64,000 nucleotides of DNA from Trichomonas vaginalis G3 (lineage: Eukaryota; Parabasalia; Trichomonadida; Trichomonadidae). A model generated the notes under the pieces. It was not told the origin of the DNA. It saw only the letters and a list, made by a program, of their open reading frames with translations, and ran no database searches. The stretch spans positions 12,554,082 through 12,618,081 of the forward strand of contig NC_067207.1 of NCBI RefSeq assembly GCF_026262505.1. Reading direction: 5' to 3'. Below, piece by piece: positions 40,779-50,146 of this stretch; position 1 is the stretch's first letter, and the number at the start of each line of letters is the position of its first letter. The position numbers and the translations under genes were made by a program.

Positions 40779-40795
40779 TTTATTCTCATTAAAAT
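40779..40795. promoter_or_regulatory. 17-bp bidirectional promoter region
   Basis: Separates the ATG of the minor-capsid-like gene (40778, minus) from that of the fibre gene (40796, plus). Contains TTTATTCTCATTAAAAT; TCATTA matches the trichomonad initiator for the plus gene. The identical spacer, inverted, is at 62373-62389 in B. Confidence 0.55.
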
Positions 40796-43681
40796 ATGAC
40801 TATTGCTGCATATGCGTATGAAACAAATGAAGCAAGAAGAGCACATGAACTAGTAAACGAAAACTCAACTTTAACCATTGAAGGCAATGATTTAGTCATT
40901 GACGATGGAAAAACTAAAAAAGTCATTGATTTCGATACTTTTAACACTTATGACCCATTCATTACAATAAGTAAAGTTCCTATCATAAATGATGGAACGG
41001 TGCAATATATAAATTCTACAGTAGATGCCTCATTAGTGAAAGTACTGAATGTTCTCATTGAATTGTTAAAGAGCTTTCGATTTGACGACAACATTAAATG
41101 CCTAAAGAATTTAGTCATGAATGAGAAACAAATTCTCGGCGTTGCTGGTAGCAGTAATGATGTACACCTTATGACATTAGAATATTATAACGAACATAAA
41201 GATGAACTGAAAGGAGAGAAGGGTGACACCGGACCTCAAGGACCACAAGGAATACAAGGAATACAAGGAATACAAGGACCTCAAGGCGAAAACGGTTTGG
41301 ATGGTGTAGATGGAAAGGATGGAAAAACTGCTAAATCATGGATATGGAACCTTATAAATACTGGTTTAACAGCTGCTTCATATGGAGTTCTTCAATACCA
41401 AATCGGAAAGATATGGCGGTACTTGGTGAAGAAGTTTTAGATGACGTTAAAAATGCTTTGAACTTCATTTCAAATGGTTCGGATACTATTAAAACTTTAT
41501 CTGGTTGGATGCAAGAAACAAGGAGTCAAATAGATACTGTAAGACGTATAGCAAACAATGCACGTACGGGATTGGATACTTTACGAGAAGCACAAAATAC
41601 ACTAAAGGAAGCAAATGATATTCTTGGCTCAGTATCAGACATGCATGAAGATTGGCTTAAAGGTATTGACAAATCTTTAAAAAATCACAGTCAGTCTATT
41701 GCTGACTACAAGAAAAGTATAGATTTTTTACATAGTGCTATGGACGTACATGATGGAAACATAAGGAACTTACTTAATGCTAACAATAACTTACCAGGAA
41801 CTATTAAAGCATTTATAAAGTCCTTTGTAAAACCTGGTGCTCTAACATTTAGGTCTTTGAGAGCAAGAGCATTGAAGTCAAGAGATGCAGAAACTCCAAC
41901 AGAACCTACAGAAGGAACTGAAACAACAGAAACTCCAGAAGAACCACCAAAACCAACAGCTAATGAAATATTGTTCGAATATTTTCCAAGGTACTCTGTT
42001 CTCATTGCATACATTCAAGAAATACTTAAGAAAGCAGACTTGACTTTAGGAGATGATGAAAGTTCTGTATATCTTTCGTTCCAGTTTCAAATAGCAGAAC
42101 TTTTGAGACAGATATGCTTAATGTATGACAACATCTCTGATTTCACAAGATATGATGACGACCATGACCCCGAACACGGTGAAGAAGAAGTTTTACAAAC
42201 ATCCATTAAGACAGGAAAGGTTTTAACTCAAAGTCTCATTATTGACACCAAAGATGGCGAAGTGGACGTTCTTCAAGAGCTGAAGAAAAATACTTCTGAA
42301 GGAGGTGGTGGTAGGCATGAACTTGAAATAAATGAGATAGAAGAGAAATTAGCCGAAAAAGCAGATAAAAACCATGTTCATTATATAAGTTCAGACGAAC
42401 AGATTATAACGGACTACCATGGATATTTAACACAGGAATGAACAAATAAGCACTGAAGATGTTAATGAAAGAAGATATAAATTCATTCGTGCTAAAGGTT
42501 ATGACATACACTGCACTGTACAGTATGACACAGGTAAAGCACCAGAAGCATTTGGTTATAACAATGAAATTTATGCTTCATACTTCTTTGTTAACGGTGT
42601 ATTAGTTGAACCAAGATTTACATTGAGAGTTAAGTCAAAAATAACGTTTGAAGATGCTATTAAAAGTAAAGCTGACAAAGATGAACTTGACGCAACGAAC
42701 AAAGTTTTGAAATCTCATAAACACAATATCTCCGATATAAATGAACTTCAAGCTACATTAGACAGTAAAGCCGACAAGAACCATACACATAAATCCTTCA
42801 CTACTGTTAGAGCAGACGACATAATATTGAACTATACCCTTGGTTCAAGTGCACCTTTAGAGAATCCAAGTACAAGCGTAAAAGATACACTAAACTCCTT
42901 AAATAACAAATGTATGAACATTGAAGGTCATGCCAGAAACTTTGAAGCACATGAACTACCAACAATGTTAGATAATAAAGCTGACAAGAACCATACACAT
43001 AAATCCTTCACTACTGTTGCTATAGAAAGTATTGAAGGAACGGTTGGCGGAACTGGTGGGGATGCATTATATTATAAACCTCCTAACTTTCCAGAAGGTT
43101 TAACATCGGATAAAAACATAACAACGATGAGATACATTAGATGTAGAGATGTTTATGTCATGGAGGATGAAAATAAAGTTAAATTCACTGCTCAAGATTT
43201 ATATGACAAGAAAGCTGACAAAACAGAGCTTCAAACATTAAAGACTGAAATACTTCAAACATTATATCCTATAGGCTCTATTTATACGTCAATGAACTCA
43301 ACAAATCCAGCAAGTGTTTTAGGTTTTGGTACGTGGGAACAGATTGTAGATAAATTCCTCTATTGTGCGAACTCTTCAAAGCAAACAGGAGGTTCGAAGA
43401 AAATTAAAGAAGCAAACCTTCCACCGCACACTCATACAGGAACGACAAACTTTTCTGGCGACCATAGTCACTCATTAAGAGACCACCCATTATACAACTC
43501 AGAGTATGAAGCTGGCCATGACGTTTTATCTCCATCTTATAACAATGCAGCAAAAAAGATTTTTCGACCAACTGAACCAGGAGGAAATCATTCACACACT
43601 TTCACAACAAATCCAACAGGCTCGGGTGCAGATTACATGCCACCATTTGTGACTGTATTTGCATGGTACCGCGTTCAATGA
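40796..43681 (+). CDS. Collagen-stalk fibre gene of element A, phage-like tip
   Basis: Long trimeric-fibre type gene. Order of parts: an N-terminal head (MTIAAYAYETNEARRAHELV); a collagen-like run of about ten G-X-Y triplets (GDTGPQGPQGIQGIQG) near residues 140-175; a short hydrophobic segment; coiled-coil stalk; Pro/Thr hinge; then repeated KADK..H.H..SDINELQ units typical of phage tail fibres; finally a tip starting YPIGSIYTSMNSTNPASVL, followed by GTWEQIVDKF, GGSKKI, LPPHTHTG, repeated H.H pairs, and MPPFVTVFAWYRVQ. The tip matches the phage baseplate/tail-collar receptor-binding plan. The gene looks broken in about one or two places. Near-identical to 59292-62372 in B except for the tip. 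Confidence 0.75.
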
Positions 43682-43712
43682 ACGCGCTTGAGCCTGCTTT
43701 GCGGGCTTACCG
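43671..43712. repeat. GC-rich palindromic insert at the fibre 3' end
   Basis: GCGTTCAATGAACGC (exact hairpin) overlaps the end of the fibre gene and is followed by GCCTGCTTTGCGGGC, the same TTT-loop design as the inserts at 36860 and 53799. Confidence 0.6.
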
Positions 43713-43741
43713 TCTTGAATAAAATCTTTATTTTTACATAA

Positions 43742-43927
43742 ATGAGCTTGAAAGAAGTATTCGAACAACATCCATGGAGGTCATTTAAGAAGTTCAATGA
43801 AGCTGCAAAGAGTTGGGGATTTACTAACAGAGCTGAAGTGAAAAGGTTCTTTAACAAAAATGTTGTACATCAAACAAAAATAAATCCTTACGACTACTTT
43901 TTACCAATTTACTCCAACACTCCTGAC
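43742..43927 (+). CDS. Integrase of element A, first part up to the insertion of B
   Basis: The first about 62 codons (MSLKEVFEQHPWRSFKKFNE, ending FLPIYSNTPD) match the start of the B integrase almost exactly. The gene is cut by the insertion of element B at 43928. The remainder is expected on the far side of B, outside the window. Orientation is opposite to the integrase of B. Confidence 0.85.
43922..43927. other. Target-site hexamer of element B (CCTGAC)
   Basis: The last six bases of A before B. In the B integrase gene the same codons read CCT GAC followed by GCA TAC, so B interrupted this site. The second CCTGAC should follow the right end of B. Confidence 0.75.
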
Positions 43928-44152
43928 AGTTAGTATACAAGTGTTGGGTACTGAGGCACTGCGCGCCTCCGTACACCACTTAACCTTAAATATTTACAAA
44001 ACCGTTAACGTATATTTTACAACATGAACGCAAAAACTAACTTAATCTTAAATATTTACAAAACCGCCACCCACTTCACTTCACTAACGAACTCACTAAT
44101 GTAAAAATAAACGTTCTCACTATCATTCTCACTAACGACTTCACTAATGTTC

Positions 44153-44437
44153 TCATAAATTTTCCTCAATATCTTCATCATCAGTGTTAACCCTATTGTA
44201 GTCATACTTGAAGCCATAAACTTTCTCTAACTTCTTAACGTACAATTTACATAACTTACCTTCGTCATCGTATGGTTTAATGATATAACTATTTCTATCT
44301 TTATACACAGTCAATGAAAAGTCAACTGGTCTCGGATGTATTTGAAAGAACATGTTATGCTCAGGAAGGAAGAATAAATGTTTAAATGTATGTTTGTTAT
44401 ATGTTTTGATTTGTATGAGTTGCTTTTGTTCTGTCAT
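44153..44437 (-). CDS. Terminal-repeat protein of element B (94 aa), unknown
   Basis: Homologue of 35907-36191: MTEQKQLIQIKTYNKHTFKH start and VNTDDEDIEENL end are identical, while the centre differs (for example KPYDDEGKLCKLYVKKLEKV). The changes are mostly amino-acid replacements in an intact frame, which hints at selection on the protein. Function unknown. Confidence 0.65.
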   Translation of the reverse strand: MTEQKQLIQIKTYNKHTFKHLFFLPEHNMFFQIHPRPVDFSLTVYKDRNSYIIKPYDDEGKLCKLYVKKLEKVYGFKYDYNRVNTDDEDIEENL

Positions 44438-44515
44438 TTATATAAAAATAAACGTTCTCGCTAAATAATAAAATAAACTTAAAAATAAACGTTGTCAGAG
44501 GTGAAAAAATAAATT

Positions 44516-44564
44516 TAGGTGAAGTGGTGAAATCTCACCTCTTTTTTCACCTCTTTTTTCACCC
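44516..44564. repeat. GGTGA/TCACC hairpin repeat, copy 1
   Basis: TTTAGGTGAAGTGGTGAAAT pairs with the following CTCACCTCTTTTTTCACC. Related copies are at 54986, 56750, 56980 and 58098, all in intergenic sequence of B. Confidence 0.65.
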
Positions 44565-44579
44565 GTTGAATTCATTACT

Positions 44580-44816
44580 TTATAACTCTCTTCCTTTCTC
44601 CAACTCTTCTAACTTCTTCTTAAGTTCAGCAATGTTGTCCTCATGAAGTTTAATCTTCCTTAATATACCTTCTCTATCTAATGGTTGCTTTATCTTTCTA
44701 AACTGAACTCTACCATCCTTCATAGTATGAACGTAAAAACCTTCTGGAACCGCTCCTGATTTAATGTATTCTACCAAAAATTTTTGTTTCATTGCTTCAG
44801 TGACTTTAGTCGTCAT
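44580..44816 (-). CDS. Small coiled-coil protein of element B (78 aa)
   Basis: MTTKVTEAMKQKFLVEYIKS, then a short beta stretch (FYVHTMKDGRVQFRKIKQPL) and a C-terminal coiled coil (KLHEDNIAELKKKLEELEKG). The upstream motif GTTAGTTTTATTTTATTT stands at 44841-44860. No family recognised. The GRVQFRKIKQPL stretch resembles DGKIYVRKRKVPL in the gene at 48430-48865, so the two may be paralogues. Confidence 0.6.
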   Translation of the reverse strand: MTTKVTEAMKQKFLVEYIKSGAVPEGFYVHTMKDGRVQFRKIKQPLDREGILRKIKLHEDNIAELKKKLEELEKGREL

Positions 44817-44840
44817 TTTACTCTAAATAAAATGTTCAAA

Positions 44841-44860
44841 TAAAATAAAACTAACATTAT
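44841..44860 (-). promoter_or_regulatory. Shared Polinton upstream motif
   Basis: ATGTTAGTTTTATTTTATTT on the gene strand, about 25-45 bases before the ATG at 44816; compare 36211, 55961 and 58041. Confidence 0.45.
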
Positions 44861-44864
44861 TTTT

Positions 44865-44972
44865 TCAGTAAGGAAACGCAGGAGTTTTACGATTTATTTG
44901 AGGAGTAGGTTCTGGTTTAAATGTTGGAGTCGGTTTTGGAGTTGACTTTTGAACAGGAGTTTGTACTTTCAT
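44865..44972 (-). CDS. 35-residue Pro/Thr-rich peptide gene of element B, tentative
   Basis: A short frame starting MKVQTPVQKSTPKPTPTFKP and ending NRKTPAFPY. The P-T-P pattern is the same as in the C-terminal part of the gene at 46354 (FEQTPTPSPKPTSKPTP). It may be a real short peptide or a detached piece of a similar protein. Confidence 0.35.
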   Translation of the reverse strand: MKVQTPVQKSTPKPTPTFKPEPTPQINRKTPAFPY

Positions 44973-45113
44973 GTTATATACGAAAACGATAAAAACGGTT
45001 TGACAGAAAAGTGACAACTTTACGTGTCAAAAATATAAAAAGTGATATTTTATTCATCATTATCTTCTTCATAATTTATTTCATATTCTTCGTCTTACCA
45101 ACAAAAGATGGGA

Positions 45114-46331
45114 ATGTGAACAATTGCGGGCAATTTTTAGCCATTTTGGCTTGGAACTAGAGCCTGCGAGGTACATGGATAGTATCAGTACCTCACAGGC
45201 TCTAGTTCTCTATATGGCGCCGAGAAATTTTGGTGAAATGTGGTCGCATTTCACCAAAATTTTTTCGGCGCCATAGGATGAATTGGAGGGTGAGAGATAT
45301 TATTTCATACAATACTACTCTCACCCTCCAATTCCCAGCCAAAATGGCTAAAAATTGCCCGCAATGTGAACAATTGCGGGCAATTTTTAGCCATTTTGGC
45401 TTGGAACTAGAGCCTGCGAGGTACATGGATAGTATCAGTACCTCACAGGCTCTAGTTCTCTATATGGCGCCGAGAAAATTTTGGTGAAATGTGGTCGCAT
45501 TCTCACCAAAAGTTTTTTCGGCGCCATAGGATGAATTGGAGGTGAGAGATATTATTTCATACAATACTACTCTCACCCTCCAATTCCCAGCCAAAATGGC
45601 TAAAAATTGCCCGCAATGTGAACAATTGCGGGCAATTTTTAGCCATTTTGGCTTGGAACTAGAGCCTGCGAGGTACATGGATAGTATCAGTACCTCACAG
45701 GCTCTAGTTCTCTATATGGCGCCGAGAAATTTTGGTGAAATGTGGTCGCATTTCACCAAAATTTTTCGGCGCCATAGGATGAATTGGAGGGTGAGAGATA
45801 TTATTTCATACAATACTACTCTCACCCTCCAATTCCCAGCCAAAATGGCTAAAAATTGCCCGCAATGTGAACAATTGCGGGCAATTTTTAGCCATTTTGG
45901 CTTGGAACTAGAGCCTGCGAGGTACATGGATAGTATCAGTACCTCACAGGCTCTAGTTCTCTATATGGCGCCGAGAAATTTTGGTGAAATGTGGTCGCAT
46001 TTCACCAAAATTTTTTCGGCGCCATAGGATGAATTGGAGGGTGAGAGATATTATTTCATACAATACTACTCTCACCCTCCAATTCCCAGCCAAAAATGGC
46101 TAAAAATTGCCCGCAATGTGAACAATTGCGGGCAATTTTTAGCCATTTTGGCTTGGAACTAGAGCCTGCGAGGTACATGGATAGTATCAGTACCTCACAG
46201 GCTCTAGTTCTCTATATGGCGCCGAGAAATTTTGGTGAAATGTGGTCGCATTTCACCAAAATTTTTTCGGCGCCATAGGATGAATTGGAGGGTGAGAGAT
46301 ATTATTTCATACAATACTACTCTCACCCTCA
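45114..46331. repeat. Five-copy tandem array of a 250-bp quadruple-hairpin unit
   Basis: The word TTGGAACTAGAGCCTGCGAG starts at 45151, 45401, 45653, 45902 and 46153, so periods are 249-252 bp. Each unit is almost entirely palindromic, four hairpins end to end: GAACTAGAGCCTG with CAGGCTCTAGTTC; TATGGCGCCGA..TTTTGGTGAAAT with its complement ending GGCGCCATA; GGATGAATTGGAGGGTGAGA with TCTCACCCTCCAATTCC; and, across the unit border, GCCAAAATGGCTAAAAATTG with CAATTTTTAGCCATTTTGGC around a GTGAACA loop. Copies are more than 97 percent alike. Frames reported inside it are by-products of the repeats. Confidence 0.95.
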
Positions 46332-46353
46332 ATTTTAATTACTTAAACTCATT

Positions 46354-46800
46354 CTATTTTTTTGACATGTAAATGTCACTTTTACTGAGATCTGACACAA
46401 TGTCAGATCTCTTTTTTTCGTATATAAGATTCATAGGTTCAGGAGTCATTGAAGGTGTTGTTTGTGAAGGCGTTGGTTTTGACGTTGGTTTTGGCGATGG
46501 TGTCGGAGTTTGTTCAAATTCAGCTACTTCAGTATTATTTATAACATTTGCTTTGTTTCTTTTCAACATCATTACTGCTCCTGCTGTAGCTAGCAAACCT
46601 AGTGGGAGACCATATCTTATATAAGGACTTGACCAAATGCTATTTTTGACAGGAGCTGGTGGAACACCTAACCTTGGTGAGACTGCTCTTTGCCATTGTG
46701 CAGCTCGTAAGAAATATTCAATAGGTGCTCCATAATCGTTTTGGTAAAGTTTGTTTCACAGATGGTGAAGGTTCACGAGAGCTTGATGAAGAACTCATTT
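46354..46800 (-). CDS. Membrane-anchored Pro/Thr-rich protein gene of element B
   Basis: Starts near 46800 with a Ser-rich head (MSSSSSREPSPSV). Continues through FLRAAQWQRAVSPRLGVPPA to a transmembrane-like helix (IRYGLPLGLLATAGAVMMLK), then a hinge of P-T-P-S repeats and a charged end (RSDIVSDLSKSDIYMSKK). The gene looks broken about once. One membrane span with a flexible stalk next to the capsid gene suggests a minor virion or membrane protein; this is inference. Confidence 0.5.
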
Positions 46801-46828
46801 ATAAGCTTTAAAAATAAACGTTCATCCT

Positions 46829-48402
46829 TTATTCCTCACTGTCGTCCGCTGCTAAGTTATAGTCGTCAAGTCTTATTATTGGTATGCCTGACTGTCTTAC
46901 TTGTATTGCAAAGCAACAATCCCTCATAAATCCAATAAGTGGCTTTGGTACATTTTCTGTTGCTAGTTCAATAGGTCCTTTAACAGACAATTTGTATGTT
47001 ATTGGAGCAGTAGATGTTTGACCTTGCTGGAAGCAAAAGTCCACTTCAGTTGGAAAACCACATAAGAAATGTGTGTTGTCATAGCTATCCCATTTATGTT
47101 CCACACTACCATCATCCACCAATGACCTCATAACATCTTCATTAAATCCAATCATATCATTGTTTGTATTGCAAGCGTTCGCAACCATTTCATAAAATAC
47201 AGGTCCATATGTTTTTCAGGTTCTGCAGGCATATTTCCATAAGCTCCCATGGAAAGCTGAAGATATTTAAACTTAGGGTTCTCAAAATTAACATAATAGT
47301 TGTCTTTCTTTCTAAATAGTGCCCAAATACTTTTAACATTAATAGGCGTATAAGCTGCTGTAAATGTTGCACTTGAACTATCTGTATTCTTTGAGAATGA
47401 ACCATCCATAGGAATCCAATCCATAACTTTAACAGGAAAACATAAAGCCTCGTTTGTATAATGTTCTACAAGTTCTGTATAAATGTTAGGGTCTAAAGAG
47501 AATGACTTTGGATGAATAAAACATTCATTAAAATCCATCTTTGTTCGAAATAGTTGCTGGGTTACAGTTGTAATAGTAACTGTTCCACTAGCTTCAGTTG
47601 CACTCGTTATCATAGTGAATGGTTCATTCCATGGAACAAATTTATTTGTCGGTGGATTTGAACCTGAAGCAAATGCAACTTTAAGAGTTGGATTGAAAGC
47701 AATGATATCATTTACAGATATAGATGTGCATTGTAAGGCGTCGCTACTGAACTTTACTTTAAGCTGAATGTTTCCTGCAAAAGCTGGAATAAATCGAATA
47801 GGTTCTAATGGAAGGAATCTTCTAACAGGAATTCTTAAACGAAGCTTAAAATCAAATGATTTTCCTGCTGTAATTGGACCACCAACAATTTGTCCTGTTC
47901 TGCATGTTCCCGAATGACTCCATACATCTTTATGTCGAGTCTTTGAAAAAACATCGACTTTCTTTATTTGTTCGGTAGTTTGTGAGTTTGAAGTTATATA
48001 TGCTTCTTCTCTTGCGTTGTCTTGAGAATATACGATACGACCATTTGCAAGGATTTGATATCCAGCAACTGCATAGAAAGCGTCATCGAAACCAATCCAA
48101 AATCCTGGTGGGTTTGTTTTATTGGAACCTGAACCAATTTCTTTATCTACAATAAATTGACCTTCCATTTTATACGTAATGAATGTATTGTAAAGGTCCA
48201 ACATATTTTCACCAGGAGGTGAGAGATTGAATGTTACCCATGTGTTATCTTTAGCAGTTCCAGGTTGTGATGGAATCTTTGCGTCAGAATATTTTCTATT
48301 AGTGTCACCAATTTGAACTGCATTGTCTATGATATCGAAATATGAGCGAATCTGATGAATATGCTCTGCTGGAGTAAATTCGTTTAACTGTTCGTTCTGC
48401 AT
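46829..48402 (-). CDS. Major capsid protein gene (double jelly-roll type) of element B
   Basis: Candidate Polinton major capsid protein, about 520 codons, the right size for a double jelly-roll hexon-like protein. Starts MQNEQLNEFTPAEHIHQIRS. Telling stretches: NTWVTFNLSPPGENMLDLYN, FWIGFDDAFYAVAGYQILAN, LRLRIPVRRFLPLEPIRFIP (the join between the jelly rolls), GNIQLKVKF and FWALF-type strands later. It stands in the usual place, near the minor-capsid candidate and polymerase. The gene looks broken about once. Capsid assignment rests on pattern and context; a structure prediction would settle it. Confidence 0.75.
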
Positions 48403-48429
48403 GTATTTACTTCAGATAAAAATATCTAT

Positions 48430-48865
48430 TTACTTCATTATTCTCACTCTTCTTCTTGGTATTCGTGGTGGAAGTTGTTTCTTGACATTTTCAATGAACT
48501 GTACATTCTCTTTTGTCTCGACTTCTTTCACTGGTGGGTCAGGGTTCTTTGACTCGGTTTGCTTTTCAATGAAATTCACGAACTTTGCAATAAGCTCTTG
48601 GTTCGTTATTGAAAGTACATCTGGCTTCTTTTCTTCTTGTTCTTTTGGTGGCTCAGTTTGTACAGAAGGTTTTATATGGGCTTCGTGGGCTTCGCCCTTG
48701 CCATGCACACTTAATGTTGTCGCTCTCTGTATTCGCTAATGGAACCTTTCTTTTTCTTACATATATTTTACCATCTTTACTCTGACTTACATAATAGAAA
48801 GGATGTTGTATTCCTCTGGCGTCATTTAATATAATAGACTCTCGTTCTGATTTTGACAAGCTCAT
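48430..48865 (-). CDS. Small charged protein gene of element B with a palindromic insert
   Basis: Starts MSLSKSERESIILNDARGIQ, with KDGKIYVRKRKVPLA (compare the gene at 44580). A Lys/Glu/Pro-rich part (TEPPKEQEEKKPDVL) and a basic end (LPPRIPRRRVRIMK) follow. A palindromic GC-rich insert (48676-48712) lies in the middle of the coding region. The gene looks broken about once. Basic tail suggests nucleic-acid contact; role unknown. Confidence 0.45.
48676..48712. repeat. GC-rich palindromic insert within a gene
   Basis: Contains GGCTTCGTGGGCTTCGCCC and TTGCCATGC. It shares GGCTTCGCCC with 50074 and GCTTCGCCC with 36860. Confidence 0.55.
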
Positions 48866-48910
48866 TTTACATCGGTTAAAGTTTTAATTTAGTTTTTTAT
48901 CTACAGTCAA

Positions 48911-49183
48911 ATGACTCAGTCAAATCCTACGGACAAGACCCAAGGGGTCATAGATGTTGAAGCATTGAAGAAAGAAATTCGTGAACAAATTTTATCCGAA
49001 CTGAAGGAACAAAAACCAGAACAAAAGCCAGAGAGACCAAAGAGAAAACTTAGTGAAAAACAACTAGCTGCATTAGCTGCTGGAAGACAGAAGAACCCAC
49101 GTTTGCTGGCGAAAAAAGCTAGAGAAGAAGCAAAAGCAAAGGAAGAACAAAAAGCAAAGGAAGCTGAAGCAAAGAAAGAGTAA
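48911..49183 (+). CDS. Highly charged helical protein of element B (90 aa)
   Basis: Starts MTQSNPTDKTQGVIDVEALK. Nearly all Lys, Glu, Ala and Arg, with RPKRKLSEKQLAALAAGRQK in the centre and an E/K/A helix to the end. The layout resembles small nucleic-acid-binding or core proteins. The ATG lies 45 bp from the divergent ATG at 48865. No family recognised. Confidence 0.55.
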   Translation: MTQSNPTDKTQGVIDVEALKKEIREQILSELKEQKPEQKPERPKRKLSEKQLAALAAGRQKNPRLLAKKAREEAKAKEEQKAKEAEAKKE

Positions 49184-49207
49184 ATGGTTTATTTTTATCC
49201 AAACTAA

Positions 49208-50065
49208 ATGTATAGACAAATACCTTTATCTGTTGCGTTCAGTAGTGAAAACCCTGACGTCAAAATAAAGGGGAACAGAGTAACGTTTAAGTTTCCAACA
49301 GACTGGATTGTGAACATAAATGAAGAGAAGTACATTGGCATAACATCTATGTATATAACACGTGCTTTCAGAAAGGTTGACTTTATACTTCAAGTCGAGA
49401 TAGAAAATGACGAACAGTCTTTAAGCGCCCAAAACATTCACATATACAAATACTTTAAAGACGATACAACATTGTTGCAATGTATGATTTCATTTAATGA
49501 GATGTTCGAGAAAAAGTTCAATATTGAAGTACAAACTTTACAGCCTTTACGTGAGTTTCTTGCACAACTGAAAGAAGAAGGTAGTCAGCCACAACTTATA
49601 GACTTTCATTATGAATTTAATGAAAATGAAGATGGAACTCATGACTGTCAGTTTGTTATATATTCACCATTCAATGAAGTCGCTAAAAAGAAAGAAAATC
49701 CATTACGTATAAGGTTTCAAATCTCTGAACCCAATGAAGACTTCAAGAATGTTTTCAATTATGATGCAATACTTCCGAGGAAAAATGAATTTTCAAAGAT
49801 TGTAACACCTGGCATTTGGGATAGAAAGCAAGCTATATTATATTCAAACTTAAGTAAGGGAGTTGAAAATGAGTTCATTGGTCATACAAGAACTTCACCA
49901 CTGTCAAATCCTAAGTATTACAAGCTTACTGGCTTCAATCGTGAGTTTTGGATAGACATGTTCTCCACTCATGACCATAAGTGCCCAGTGTTCTTACCTC
50001 CAGATGGGAAAGATTGTTTATACATTGAAGCACAATTGTTAAACTCTACAATAGCTGTATTGTAA
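49208..50065 (+). CDS. Minor-capsid (penton-like) candidate of element B
   Basis: 285 residues starting MYRQIPLSVAFSSENPDVKI, beta-rich throughout: VTFKFPTDWIVNINEEKYIG, then ITSMYITRAFRKVDFILQVE. The C-terminal part is TPGIWDRKQAILYSNLSKG, YKLTGFNREFWIDMF and LPPDGKDCLYIEAQLLNST. It shares that plan with 36996-37877 of A. Size and position between polymerase and major capsid gene fit the Polinton minor capsid/penton protein. No breaks seen. Follows the 90-aa gene by 24 bp in the same direction. Confidence 0.55.
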   Translation: MYRQIPLSVAFSSENPDVKIKGNRVTFKFPTDWIVNINEEKYIGITSMYITRAFRKVDFILQVEIENDEQSLSAQNIHIYKYFKDDTTLLQCMISFNEMFEKKFNIEVQTLQPLREFLAQLKEEGSQPQLIDFHYEFNENEDGTHDCQFVIYSPFNEVAKKKENPLRIRFQISEPNEDFKNVFNYDAILPRKNEFSKIVTPGIWDRKQAILYSNLSKGVENEFIGHTRTSPLSNPKYYKLTGFNREFWIDMFSTHDHKCPVFLPPDGKDCLYIEAQLLNSTIAVL

Positions 50066-50073
50066 ATGACCAC

Positions 50074-50100
50074 ATAGGCTTCGCCCATGCCGCTAGCGGC
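50074..50100. repeat. GC-rich palindromic insert, intergenic
   Basis: AGGCTTCGCCCATGCCGCTAG continues into GCGGC, forming the perfect palindrome GCCGCTAGCGGC. Lies between the convergent ends of the minor-capsid candidate and the polymerase gene. Same opening word as at 36860 and 48676. Confidence 0.65.
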
Positions 50101-50146
50101 TTATTTTTATCACAAATGACCTCATTGCTGACAAAAATAAATGACC

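Larger units (their letters stand above)
35715..43927 (+). mobile_element. Polinton/Maverick element A, left part, interrupted by element B
   Basis: Starts AGTTAGTAAACC directly after CATGAT, the probable 6-bp duplicated target. AG ends and 6-bp duplications are known for Polintons. Visible parts in order: terminal repeat with a 94-aa gene; 177-aa and 74-aa genes; a minor-capsid candidate; the packaging ATPase; 172-aa and 204-aa genes; a 79-aa gene; a second minor-capsid candidate; a collagen-stalk fibre; the start of the integrase. Element B sits inside the integrase at 43928, so the remainder of A should lie right of B, beyond the window. Broken, with about three or four breaks besides the insertion. 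Near-identity of its right half to B implies a young age. Confidence 0.9.
43928..44577 (+). repeat. Terminal repeat of element B
   Basis: Homologous to 35715-36236 of A in the same orientation: AGTTAGTA start, GGCACTGCGCGCCTCC, several copies of AAAAATAAACGTTCTC, the 94-aa gene and, at the inner edge, ATTACTTTATAACTCTCTTC. A B-specific hairpin (44516-44564) lies before the inner edge. Confidence 0.75.

Noticed and set aside
45230-46278. Many 60-163 codon frames on both strands
   Set aside because: They are by-products of the palindromic 250-bp tandem array; the same words translate on both strands and in every unit.
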